Assembly (NCBI GenBank): GCA_963779645.1
Contig: CAVZYX010000005.1
Span: forward strand, 1,736,001 to 1,800,000
DNA: 64,000 nt
Source: CALMBW01 sp963779645
GTDB taxonomy: Bacteria > Actinomycetota > CADDZG01 > WHSQ01
Reading direction: 5' to 3'
Position 1 is the first letter of the stretch. Each line of letters starts with the position of its first letter. The notes under the pieces were generated by a model. It was given only the letters and a program-made list of their open reading frames with translations. It did not search any database and was not told the DNA's origin. The position numbers and the translations under genes were made by a program. This document shows positions 27,328 through 35,807 of this stretch, piece by piece.

Positions 27328-29224
27328 GTGGTTGCCGATTTTGCGTATGCCTCCGTAACTAGTCCCCCTCCCGGGAATGAGTCGCGTAGCAAGGATCTCG
27401 GACCAGGCGTTACCTTCGGGCCTCCGGCGGCGCGACTTAGGAGGCTTTCACTGGTTCCCGATCCCAGGATCGAGACGGGATATCTCGATTCCAATGGAGA
27501 TTGGGTGGATGTCCCCGCCGCCACCCTCGAAGCTCTTCATGCCATCTTCGGTCGCGGTGATCCCTCGGCGCGGCCCGCTGTCGTCGTGAGCCGGGGCCGT
27601 ACCGATCCTCTCGAGCACGCTTCAACCGTGGAGCTCGAGGATGGAGCGACGATCGACCACCTCACCCAGCTGCCCGAGGACCTTCCGCTCGGCTATCACA
27701 CGATCTACGACGAGTTTGGCTCTCGTCGACTGATCGTCGGACCGGGGAAGTGCTATCTCCCCGAGGGTCTCCGTGTCTGGGGGTGGGCTCTGCAGCTCTA
27801 TGCCCTTTGGAGCGAGAAGAGCTGTGGGATCGGCGACCTGGCCGACCTACGTTCCTTTGGGGTTTGGGCCCGCGGTGCAGGCGCGTCGATGGTGCTGATC
27901 AATCCATTGCATGCCCACACCCCGCTTCTTCCCGTGGAGCCGAGTCCCTACTACCCATCGTCCCGGTGCTTCAGAGACCCGCTCTATCTCCGCGTCGAGA
28001 ACATCGCTGCCGACGTTCGGGAAGAGATAACGGGCCGCGGTCAGGTCGATCGCGACGCGGTTTTCAAGTTGAAGATGGACGCCCTCGAGGCGACGTGGGC
28101 AGGATCCCACGGTGATGCGGGTTTCGATGCCTACACGGAGCAGCTGGGCGATCCGCTCTGGGGGTTCGCAACGTTCTGCGCCATCGCCGAACGCCACGGA
28201 GGTCGGTGGGACGGATGGCCGCAGGACCTGCAGCGGCCGGATTCCCCGGCCGTCGAGCGATTCAGGTCCGACAACCACGATCGAGTTCGATTCCACGCCT
28301 GGTTGCAGTGGCTCCTCGACGAGCAGCTCGCGGCGGCCGAACAGGAGATCGGGATCGTGAACGACCTCGCCATCGGCGTTGATCCACATGGAGCCGACGC
28401 GTGGTGGTGGCAGGACTCCTTTGCCACCGGAGCGTCGATCGGTGCCCCTCCCGATGATTATGCGCTCGACGGTCAGGACTGGGGTGTTCTCGGTTTCGAT
28501 CACTTCGCTCTGAGCGTCGACTACGAACCCTTCATCCAGATGGTGCGGTCCAACCTTCGGAACTCGTCTGGCATGCGTTTCGACCATGTCATGGGTCTCT
28601 TCCGGTTGTTCTTCATCCCTGAAGGCATGTCGCCGAAAGAAGGTGCCTACGTTCGTTATCCAGCCGAAGCTTTGCTCGAGATCCTCGCTCTCGAGTCGCA
28701 TCGAGCTCAGGGGTATGTGATCGGTGAAGACCTCGGCACCGTCGAGCCACAGGTGCGCGCCGAGATGACAGCACGCGACATGTTGTCCTACAAACTCTTG
28801 TGGTTCTTCGATGACCTGCAGGAGCTTCAACGCTTAGCGATGGCGGCGCCCAACACTCACGACCTTCCGACCACCGCTGCGCTGTGGTCGGGGAGCGATC
28901 TCGAAGAGCAACGGAAGGCGGGGCTCGAACCGAACGTCGAGTTCGCGGAACGGATCAAAGAGCGGATCTGCAGACACCTCGGTTTGAGTCGCGATGCCAC
29001 GATCGGCGAGGTCGTTGATCGATCCTGCGAACTGCTGGCCGCATCTGACTGCGCCGTAGTTACGGTCGGACCCGAGGACAGCGCTAGAGGCGACCGTCAG
29101 GTACAACCAACCGGGCACGCTCGGTCCGTCGAACTGGAGCGCAACACTTCCCATTTCGATCGATGAACTGGTGGATCATCCGCGCATGAGCGATATCGCC
29201 AAGATCTTCGGACGTCAGCGTTGA
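27328..29224 (+). pseudogene. malQ: 4-alpha-glucanotransferase, one frameshift near 29085
   Basis: GH77 amylomaltase. Visible are LYALWSEKSCGIGDLADL, INPLHAHTPLLP, catalytic-region MRFDHVMGLFRLFFIPEG, VIGEDLGTVEP and AAPNTHDLPTTAALW. After DCAVVTVGPEDSA the frame is lost. The +1 frame resumes with LEATVRYNQPGT and PSNWSATLPISIDEL, the normal C-terminus, ending at 29224. Treating one base as extra gives about 631 residues. The enzyme transfers maltodextrin segments for glycogen and maltodextrin turnover. The GTG start at 27328 is tentative because the first 35 residues are low-complexity and the conserved part begins near 27445. Only this break is seen, so an assembly or read error is likely. 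Confidence 0.85.
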
Positions 29225-29234
29225 ACGGGTTCGG

Positions 29235-30245
29235 CTAGTCGGATTTCTTAGCGCGGCTTCGGGATACGCGCGGTGGCTCGCCCGGTTGTTTCGGATAGAC
29301 CGGCGGCCAGGGCGCGTCCTGCAGCCCATTCGCTAGATCCTGATCGTTCATCGCGAGCAGAGGTTCGAGTGACTGCGCATCAGCGTTCATCTGGAGCCAC
29401 GGGTCGCCGTTGACGGCGAGCCTCGCTGGCACCGACGCGATCGTCAGCTCGTCCGGAAGGATCGTGTCCAACTCGTCCCAGTGGATGGGGGTCGAAACCT
29501 GCGCCCCGGCCCTGGCGCGCACGCACCATGCCCCGAATACCGTCTTATGGGGAGCGTTCTGATTGAAGTCCACGAAGACGCGCTCACCCCGATCTTCCTT
29601 CCACCACTGGGCCGTGAGGATGTCTGGGCGACGACGCTCGAGCTCTCGTGCAACGGCCACCGCCGCGGAGCGGACCTCGTACGAGTCCCACCGAGGTTCT
29701 AGCCGGACATACACATGAAGCCCTCGATTCCCGGTCGTTTTCGGGTACCCAACGATCCCAACTTCGTCGAGCAGTTTCCGAAGTTCAGCAGCCGCTGCAC
29801 GTATGTGCGTGAAGTCGGTGCCAGGCTGCGGATCGAGATCCAATCGGAGCTCGTCTGCCACCTCCGGCTCGGCCGCGAGATACGGCCACACGTGGAAGCC
29901 AAGGCACCCAAGGTTGACCGCCCACGCGATATGGGCGAGGTCTGCCGCGACGAGAGCGCGCGACTCGGTTCCATTCGGGGTTGCGACGGTCGTTGTCTCG
30001 AGCCAAGCGGGCGCGGAGTCGGGCACGCGTTTCTGGAAGAAGGACGATCCCAGCGCACCGTTGGGGAATCGTTGCATCAACAGCGGCCGGCCCCCCATGG
30101 TTCGCATCAGTGGATCGGCAACACCGAGGTAATGGTTGACGAGGTCGAGCTTGGTCTCACCATTTTCCGGGAAGAAGACCTTCTCAGGATTACTGATCCG
30201 GACCTCACGCCCGTCGATCTCTAAGATCTCTTCGGTGTCTGTCAT
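29235..30245 (-). CDS. LigD-type polymerase/primase domain protein
   Basis: 336 residues from ATG 30245, which overlaps the ligase stop (ATGA). This is the stand-alone PolDom of bacterial non-homologous end joining: ISNPEKVFFPE near the front, catalytic LRLDLDPQPGT (metal-binding Asp pair), TTGNRGLHVYVRLEP, and RVFVDFNQNAPHKT. It adds nucleotides or ribonucleotides at broken DNA ends. In many bacteria it is fused to ligase and phosphoesterase domains; here polymerase and ligase are separate but coupled genes. No Ku gene lies in the window. Confidence 0.88.
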   Translation of the reverse strand: MTDTEEILEIDGREVRISNPEKVFFPENGETKLDLVNHYLGVADPLMRTMGGRPLLMQRFPNGALGSSFFQKRVPDSAPAWLETTTVATPNGTESRALVAADLAHIAWAVNLGCLGFHVWPYLAAEPEVADELRLDLDPQPGTDFTHIRAAAAELRKLLDEVGIVGYPKTTGNRGLHVYVRLEPRWDSYEVRSAAVAVARELERRRPDILTAQWWKEDRGERVFVDFNQNAPHKTVFGAWCVRARAGAQVSTPIHWDELDTILPDELTIASVPARLAVNGDPWLQMNADAQSLEPLLAMNDQDLANGLQDAPWPPVYPKQPGEPPRVSRSRAKKSD

Positions 30246-31261
30246 CAGACTTCGAGCTGGTCGAACGTGCACTCCGCTGGCTTCTTGTCATCCCGCCATC
30301 GCAAGAAGGTGGCGGCGTGTCGGAAGCGCTCACCCTGCATGTGGTCGTAAGCGACCTCGGCGACGATCACGGGGTCGATCGAGACCCACGACAGGTCCTT
30401 GCCCCCCGTCCACCTACTGGGACCGCCCGGACTGCGCGCATGTTGGCCGAATCCGGCGTCGCTCTCCAGCTGGCTCAGCTGCGTCAAGAGTTCGCGGCGT
30501 TCGGCGGCCTTGAAGGAAGAGGTGTGACCGACGTAGTGGAGATCGCCCGAATCGTCGTAGACGCCCAGCAAAAGGGAACCGATGCCGTCCTTGGTCTTGT
30601 TGAGACGGTAGCCGCCGATCACGACGTCGGCAGTCCGGCGATGTTTGATCTTGATCATCGTTCGCTTACCGGGCGAGTAGGGGCTCTCGGCGCGCGTAGC
30701 GATCAGTCCATCGAGCCCGAACGCCTCCAATCCTTCGAACCACTTCTTGCCCACAGCTGGATCCGTCGTCTGCGGTGTCAACGTGATGGTCAAAGGGTCG
30801 GGCGACTTCTCCGTGGAGACCAGAGGCAGAAGTTCCGCGAGAACCGATCGCCGTTCGCTAGCCGGCGCATCCATCAAGGATCTGTCGTCGAGCGCGAGAA
30901 GATCGAACGCGATGAATGATGTAGGGATCTCCTTGGAAAGCATCTGAACGCGCGAGTCGGCGGGATGGATCCGGAGTTGGAGGGAATCGAATTGCAGTCC
31001 GTCGGGTCCCGAGATGACGATCTCACCGTCGACGACGATGCGCTCCGGAAGGGCATCCATGAGTGGCTCGATGATCTCCGGGAAGTATCGGTTCAGGGGT
31101 CGTTTGTCGCGGCTCGCGATGTGGACCTCATCGCCATCCCGGAAGATGATCGCTCGGAAGCCGTCCCACTTCGGCTCGTACAGCCAGCCTTCTCCGATCG
31201 GCATCTCGCGTTCCAACTTGGCCAACATCGGTTCGACCGGGGGCATCACGGGTAGCTTCAT
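30245..31261 (-). CDS. ATP-dependent DNA ligase (LigC/LigD ligase type)
   Basis: 338 residues. Motif I YEPKWDGFRAI carries the adenylated Lys. Other nucleotidyltransferase motifs follow: IVVDGEIVI, FIAFDLLAL, FEGLEAFGLDGLIATRA and MIKIKHRRTADVVIGG. The C-terminal OB-fold ends with FRHAATFLRWRDDKKPAECT. It seals DNA breaks in end joining with the downstream polymerase-domain gene, whose start overlaps its stop. It is divergent from an HhH-PHP protein with a 29-base gap, so all three may share a control region. Confidence 0.9.
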   Translation of the reverse strand: MKLPVMPPVEPMLAKLEREMPIGEGWLYEPKWDGFRAIIFRDGDEVHIASRDKRPLNRYFPEIIEPLMDALPERIVVDGEIVISGPDGLQFDSLQLRIHPADSRVQMLSKEIPTSFIAFDLLALDDRSLMDAPASERRSVLAELLPLVSTEKSPDPLTITLTPQTTDPAVGKKWFEGLEAFGLDGLIATRAESPYSPGKRTMIKIKHRRTADVVIGGYRLNKTKDGIGSLLLGVYDDSGDLHYVGHTSSFKAAERRELLTQLSQLESDAGFGQHARSPGGPSRWTGGKDLSWVSIDPVIVAEVAYDHMQGERFRHAATFLRWRDDKKPAECTFDQLEV

Positions 31262-31290
31262 GAGCCAATCATCGCCCGTAAGGTCACCTA

Positions 31291-32346
31291 ATGCCTCTTT
31301 CTAATGCACGGTTGTCCGACATCCTCTATGCCGCGTCGCTGAACCATGCGGACAACAAGGCGAGAGCGCTGCGTAGGGCAGGGCGGCATGCACTTTCGTG
31401 GCCGGAGGAAGCCGCCGAGGTTGAAGCGGGCGGCCGGTCGCTGACCGAGCTCCCGGCGGTCGGCCCTTGGGTGGCTCGAATCATCCACGAACTGCTCGAC
31501 GACCCACCTCCGGAGGAGGAACGAGACGAGCTTCGGTTGGGATTCCAGACGATGGCCGAGGCACGCAAGGTCCTTGCTGACCATCCCGAGTGGAAAGAGG
31601 CCGTGCGCGGCGATCTACAGATGCACTCGGTTCACTCCGACGGTGTCGAGTCGATCGCCGCTATGGCGCGTGGAGCGGTGGAACTCAACTACTCATACAT
31701 CGCGATCACCGATCATTCCAAAGGGCTTCGGATCGCCGGCGGCATGGACGAAGAGAGGTTGGCGGCTCAGGTCCAAGAGATCGAAGAGTTGAATCTCCAA
31801 CTCGAGGAGCTGGGGGCCGAGCTTCTCGTCCTACGAAGCATCGAGTTGAACTTCGACACCGCTGGCCAGGTCGACATGGAACCCGAAGCGTTGCAGACAC
31901 TCGACCTATGCGTCGGTTCGTTTCACTCGAAACTTCGAGTCAAGACTGATCAGACGGATCGCCTCATGGGCGCGATGCGGCACCCGGAGGTTCAGATCAT
32001 CGGGCACCCCCAAGGCCGGATGTTCGGGGTTCGCAAAGGCGTGCAAGGGGAGTGGGAACGCGTTGTTGGGGAAGGAGCGCGCTACGGGAAAGCTTTCGAG
32101 ATCAACGCCCAGCCCGACCGCCAGGACTTCAACATCGAGATGCTGATGATGGCCAAGGAGTACCCGGTCATGTTCTCGATCGGAACCGACGCTCACTCGA
32201 TACCAGAGCTGTACAACATCGACCTATCGCTAGCAGCCGCGATCACCGCCGGCATCCCACGCGAGCGCATCCTGAACTTCATGGAGCCGGCCGAGCTTCT
32301 AACCTGGGTCGGTTCCTCGCGCGAACAAGCGGCCTCCGCGAACTAA
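31291..32346 (+). CDS. HhH-PHP domain nuclease/phosphoesterase (PolX C-terminal type)
   Basis: 351 residues. The N-terminal about 90 residues contain a helix-hairpin-helix LTELPAVGPWVARIIHELL. A PHP domain follows with LQMHSVHSDGVES (HxH metal motif) near 110, ITDHSKGLRI, LRSIELNFDTAGQVDM, CVGSFHSKL, IGHPQGRMFG and SIGTDAHS. This is the exonuclease half of bacterial PolX without its polymerase domain. Such proteins hydrolyse DNA 3' ends or phosphates with bound metal ions. Its position back-to-back with the end-joining ligase and polymerase genes suggests DNA end processing; that role is inferred. Confidence 0.82.
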   Translation: MPLSNARLSDILYAASLNHADNKARALRRAGRHALSWPEEAAEVEAGGRSLTELPAVGPWVARIIHELLDDPPPEEERDELRLGFQTMAEARKVLADHPEWKEAVRGDLQMHSVHSDGVESIAAMARGAVELNYSYIAITDHSKGLRIAGGMDEERLAAQVQEIEELNLQLEELGAELLVLRSIELNFDTAGQVDMEPEALQTLDLCVGSFHSKLRVKTDQTDRLMGAMRHPEVQIIGHPQGRMFGVRKGVQGEWERVVGEGARYGKAFEINAQPDRQDFNIEMLMMAKEYPVMFSIGTDAHSIPELYNIDLSLAAAITAGIPRERILNFMEPAELLTWVGSSREQAASAN

Positions 32347-32579
32347 CCGGCGTGGTGTCGAAGGTGAAGCTCGATCTTGGCTCCGACTTGGACGATGCGG
32401 TCGCTCATCGTGTCTACCCGGGCCGACTGGGCGTCGATGCGCTCACCCAGGGAGTCGATCCGGGCTCCCATGGAATCGATGCGGTCGCCCAGGGAGTCGA
32501 TCCTGCCACCCAGGTAAAAAAGGGTCCCGAAAAGCGTCGCCGCGAGCAGCCCTATCGACGTCCAAGTTTGTGCTTCCAT
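32343..32579 (-). CDS. small membrane protein with heptad coiled coil
   Basis: 78 residues. The N-terminal hydrophobic segment IGLLAATLFGTLFYLGG spans the membrane. A strict seven-residue repeat RIDSLGD / RIDSMGA / RIDSLGE / RIDAQSA / RVDTMSD / RI follows, predicting a parallel coiled coil of about 35 residues, then a short His-rich tail. It looks like a small anchored oligomerising protein. Similar short proteins are common in actinobacteria, and their roles are unknown. The stop overlaps the end of the convergent HhH-PHP gene. Confidence 0.7.
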   Translation of the reverse strand: MEAQTWTSIGLLAATLFGTLFYLGGRIDSLGDRIDSMGARIDSLGERIDAQSARVDTMSDRIVQVGAKIELHLRHHAG

Positions 32580-32625
32580 ACTTCGACCGTATCAACCTGG
32601 TGCGACATTAACCAGATACAAGTAC

Positions 32626-34284
32626 CTATCGGCTCGTTGCTCGCGGGGGCCAGTCGGCTTTCTTGGTTGAGTCTTTGATCACTGACTTCTCCACGTTCAG
32701 CTCGGGTACTCCACCCATGGCCTCGGCCGGACCTCCCTCTAGGTTCGAGTGACGCTCGTACTTGAGGAAGGGAAGCTCGAGCTTGCCCCCGAGGATCGTG
32801 ACCGGGGTCTGCGTCGGATAGGTCTGGAACCAGATGGTGTCGCTGCTCGAGAGCAGCACCCCGAAGCGGTGGCCCTTACGCAGGACCCAGTCTTGGGGAT
32901 ACAGCTCGAAGGTTGTCCGGCCGCCCTCTTCGAGGAGATAGGCGCCCTCTGAGATGAGGCGAGCCTTCCCATCCGGCGAGACGTCGTAGAGCAAGGTCAC
33001 CAGGTTGGCGTTGGGTACCAGCGTCTCGATCCGTACATCGACCACCGGAGTGCCGGCGAAGCGAACGTCATAAGGGGCAGGGTCGGTGATGGTCCATACC
33101 CCAGCGCCTTCCGACGCCGTGTTACCTCCGTCATCGGCGTAAGAACCGCCGATAAGAGGGAGCTTCCCACGGTCGTAATCGGCATCGGACGGGGGCCACT
33201 CACCCTCGGTGCGCCACAGACCTTCGCCGTCCTGTACCTCAACGCGGTCTGGGTACTCGGGAAGTGGTTCGCCCTTGAGGAAGTGATCGAAGAAGGTCAT
33301 CGCCTCTTCAAGGAATCCGTCGCGACCGATCAAGTCGGATTCGTTGCCGCGTACGTGGTCGTACTGGCCGAACCATCCGCGATGCCAGCCGCGGTATCCC
33401 TGCCAGGTGTCCATGAAGTTGTCGGGCTTGGTGTTCGCGTCGAGGAAACCGTGTGACCACATGATCGGAACCTCCGCGAGACGTGCCTGCCCGGAAACCT
33501 CACGTTCCTGCCAGTAAGGAGAGTCCTTCTCGTAAGTCACGTTCGACAGCGCCGGGTGCTTCACGTAGCAGGAAGGATCCGTCGCCGTTCCTTTGGCGGG
33601 GTAGAGGAACTCCTCTGGCGGCGAATCGTTCACGCTCGCCGGCGCCAGGTCGTAACCACCATAGAGCGCGGGCGTGGCGTACCAACCGGAGTTGTAGTGG
33701 ACGCCGTTCATGAATGCGATCTTGTAACCGTCGTCGATAGGTGACTGGACGACCGCAGCGGCGAGACCATCGGGCTTATGCGCGAGCGCCATGACTTGTG
33801 TCCACGCGTCGTAGCTCTTGCCCCACATGCCGACCTTGCCATTGCTCCATGGCTGCCGAGCGGCCCACTCGATGGCCGAAACGGCATCGAGCTGCTCGCC
33901 GTGACCGCCGTAGTCGTAGCAACCTTCGCTAGCGCCGTAGCCGCGTGAGTCGACCTGAACATAGGCGTAACCGCGTTCGAAGATCTTTCCGCCATCGACC
34001 ATGTCCGCGAAGCGAGCGATCGGACCAGACTCGGTCGGTCCACCGTTCAGCGCGTTGGTGCCGAAGTAGGGACCGATCGAAAGGATCACCGGGTGCTGGT
34101 CGTTAACGCGACGGTCTTTCGGTAGGAACACGTCAGCGTGCAGCATCGTCCCGTCGCCGGACGGGAACCAGATCTGCTCCCATGTGGCGCCTTCAGGGAC
34201 CTCTGCAGCGACCGCCGAACCCGACGAAACCAGGGCACCGGTGAGGAGGGCAAACGCGATGAGAACTGCCAGTTTTCTAGTCAT
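32626..34284 (-). CDS. secreted S15/CocE-type X-Pro dipeptidyl-peptidase-like hydrolase
   Basis: 552 residues from ATG 34284 with signal peptide (MTRKLAVLIAFALLTGALV, cut near AVAAE). The S15 fold shows GGKIFERGYAYVQVDSRGYGASEG. The nucleophile elbow GKVGMWGKSYDAWTQ contains the catalytic Ser, and MWSHGFLDANTKPDN lies in the acid/His half. A C-terminal beta domain includes HRFGVLLSSSD, typical of the family. It cleaves N-terminal X-Pro dipeptides or esters outside the cell. This is the second such enzyme in the window and only distantly similar to the one at 19183. It is divergent from merR. Confidence 0.85.
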   Translation of the reverse strand: MTRKLAVLIAFALLTGALVSSGSAVAAEVPEGATWEQIWFPSGDGTMLHADVFLPKDRRVNDQHPVILSIGPYFGTNALNGGPTESGPIARFADMVDGGKIFERGYAYVQVDSRGYGASEGCYDYGGHGEQLDAVSAIEWAARQPWSNGKVGMWGKSYDAWTQVMALAHKPDGLAAAVVQSPIDDGYKIAFMNGVHYNSGWYATPALYGGYDLAPASVNDSPPEEFLYPAKGTATDPSCYVKHPALSNVTYEKDSPYWQEREVSGQARLAEVPIMWSHGFLDANTKPDNFMDTWQGYRGWHRGWFGQYDHVRGNESDLIGRDGFLEEAMTFFDHFLKGEPLPEYPDRVEVQDGEGLWRTEGEWPPSDADYDRGKLPLIGGSYADDGGNTASEGAGVWTITDPAPYDVRFAGTPVVDVRIETLVPNANLVTLLYDVSPDGKARLISEGAYLLEEGGRTTFELYPQDWVLRKGHRFGVLLSSSDTIWFQTYPTQTPVTILGGKLELPFLKYERHSNLEGGPAEAMGGVPELNVEKSVIKDSTKKADWPPRATSR

Positions 34285-34352
34285 GCCTGAACGTTTCGAC
34301 ACGCCCCGGCCATCCCCTGGAAGCTCCCTGCCTAGGGGCGGTTCGATTTATC

Positions 34353-34379
34353 GAGTAAGCACTCGTAGAGTGGTTACTC
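34353..34379. promoter_or_regulatory. merR operator, 12-bp arms abutting the start codon
   Basis: GAGTAAGCACTC (34353-34364), centre GTA, then GAGTGGTTACTC (34368-34379) form an inverted repeat with one mismatched pair; each arm is itself GAGT-N4-ACTC. The next base is the A of the merR ATG. A -10 candidate TAGAGT (34366-34371) lies inside, 8 bases before the ATG, implying a leaderless transcript and direct autoregulation. A 14-base relative of the right arm plus AT occurs at 43128-43141. Confidence 0.65.
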
Positions 34380-35126
34380 ATGAGATATCGGGTGGATGCT
34401 TTGGCGTCGCAGGCTGGGGTGAGCGTGGACACCGTTCGCTTCTATCAGTCCAAGGGCTTGCTGCCTCAGCCGCAGCGGGACGGTCGGGTCGCCTGGTACT
34501 CGGCTTCCCATCTCGAGCGGCTCCAGCGGATCCGAGAGCTCAAAGACAAGGGCTTCACGCTCGGTTCGATACGAGCTCTTCTGGACGGCGACATCGACGA
34601 GGCCGACCAGGCCCTTGTGGAGGCCGTGATCGGAGACCGCCCGGACGATGGGGAGCTACTGACCCTGGATGAAGTGGCAGCGCGGACCGGGGTGACCCCA
34701 TCGCTACTGGAAGCGATCCAGCGGGAGGGGCTACTGGTCGCAACGATGGTGGAGGGCGAGCCGCGCTACACGCCGGGCGACGTAGCCGTCGTAGCAGCGG
34801 GCCTCCGACTCCTCGGCACTGGCCTTCCGCTCTCGGAGCTATTGGCTCTCGCGCGTGAACACGATGAAGCGATGCGCACGATTGCGACCCGAGCGGTGGA
34901 GATGTTCCTTCGTTTCGTCCGCGATCCGATCCGGGCGCAAGAGCCGGACGATGAAGCTGCGGCCGCCAAACTCGTCGCAGCGTTCAAAGAGATGCTGCCG
35001 GCAACGACGTCTCTGGTAGGACATCACTTCGAGCGAGTGCTGCTCGAGGAGGCTCGTGCCCGCATCGAAGCCGAAGGAAGCGGCCCCGAGATCGCGGCGG
35101 TGCAGGCAGAGAGCAGGTGGTCCTAG
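34380..35126 (+). CDS. MerR-family regulator with two HTH domains
   Basis: 248 residues. The first MerR winged helix is YRVDALASQAGVSVDTVRFYQSKGLLP, residues 3-29, continuing to about 70. A second MerR-like segment LTLDEVAARTGVTPSLLEAIQREGLL lies near residues 98-123, followed by a helical C-terminal region. Two-HTH MerR proteins occur in actinobacteria with unknown ligands. The stop overlaps the menG start by one base, so it heads a merR-menG-menF operon and probably regulates menaquinone genes and itself. Translation appears leaderless. Confidence 0.8.
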   Translation: MRYRVDALASQAGVSVDTVRFYQSKGLLPQPQRDGRVAWYSASHLERLQRIRELKDKGFTLGSIRALLDGDIDEADQALVEAVIGDRPDDGELLTLDEVAARTGVTPSLLEAIQREGLLVATMVEGEPRYTPGDVAVVAAGLRLLGTGLPLSELLALAREHDEAMRTIATRAVEMFLRFVRDPIRAQEPDDEAAAAKLVAAFKEMLPATTSLVGHHFERVLLEEARARIEAEGSGPEIAAVQAESRWS

Positions 35127-35806
35127 TGACGCTGCCTCGCGAGGAGGATAAGGAGCGCACCGTCCAACAGATGTTCGACCGCATCGCCCCGCGCTACGAC
35201 CTCGTTAACCGGGTGATGACCTTCGGGATGGATATCGGTTGGCGGCGCAAGGCCATCGACGCGTTGAGGGTGCACGAAGGTGATCTTGTCGGCGATGTTG
35301 CATGCGGCACGGGTGACTTCTGTCGAGAGATCGAAGCAGCGGGTTGCCGCGTAGTCGGGTTCGACATGTCAATGGGGATGCTCCAAGCGGCGAAGACCGA
35401 TGCTCCTTTGGTGCAAGCCGACGGGCTCCGACTCCCGTTACGAGAGTCTCGCCTGGACGGGATCACCTGCGGCTTCGCTCTCCGGAACGTCGTCAGCATC
35501 CCGGCGCTCTTGCTCGAGTTCGCCCGCGTGATCAGGCCCGGGGGCCGGGTCTCGGTGCTCGAGGTCGGCCAGCCGAACTCGAAGGTGCTGCGCTTCGGAC
35601 ACAAGGTCTACTTCCAGAAGGTCGTTCCGTTCATAGGGGGACTGCTGTCGGACAGGCAGGCATACAAGTACCTGCCCGAGTCGGCGGTGTACCTGCCGGG
35701 GTTCGAGGAGTTGAAGGTCCTCTTCCGCGATGCCGGCTTCCACGAGGTCGCAGTGCGGAGCCTCGGCATGGGGGCCGCGCAGCTGATCACGGCGACGAGG
35801 GGTTGA
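35126..35806 (+). CDS. menG: demethylmenaquinone methyltransferase
   Basis: 226 residues from GTG 35126, which overlaps the merR stop; GTG 35117 is an alternative. UbiE/MenG family: VQQMFDRIAPRYDLVNRVMTFG near the front, SAM motif GDVACGTGDF, and FALRNVV and VLEVGQPNS as family signatures. It carries out the last step of menaquinone synthesis, methylating demethylmenaquinone with SAM at the membrane surface. Coupled to menF downstream. Confidence 0.92.
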   Translation: MTLPREEDKERTVQQMFDRIAPRYDLVNRVMTFGMDIGWRRKAIDALRVHEGDLVGDVACGTGDFCREIEAAGCRVVGFDMSMGMLQAAKTDAPLVQADGLRLPLRESRLDGITCGFALRNVVSIPALLLEFARVIRPGGRVSVLEVGQPNSKVLRFGHKVYFQKVVPFIGGLLSDRQAYKYLPESAVYLPGFEELKVLFRDAGFHEVAVRSLGMGAAQLITATRG

Positions 35807-35807
35807 G

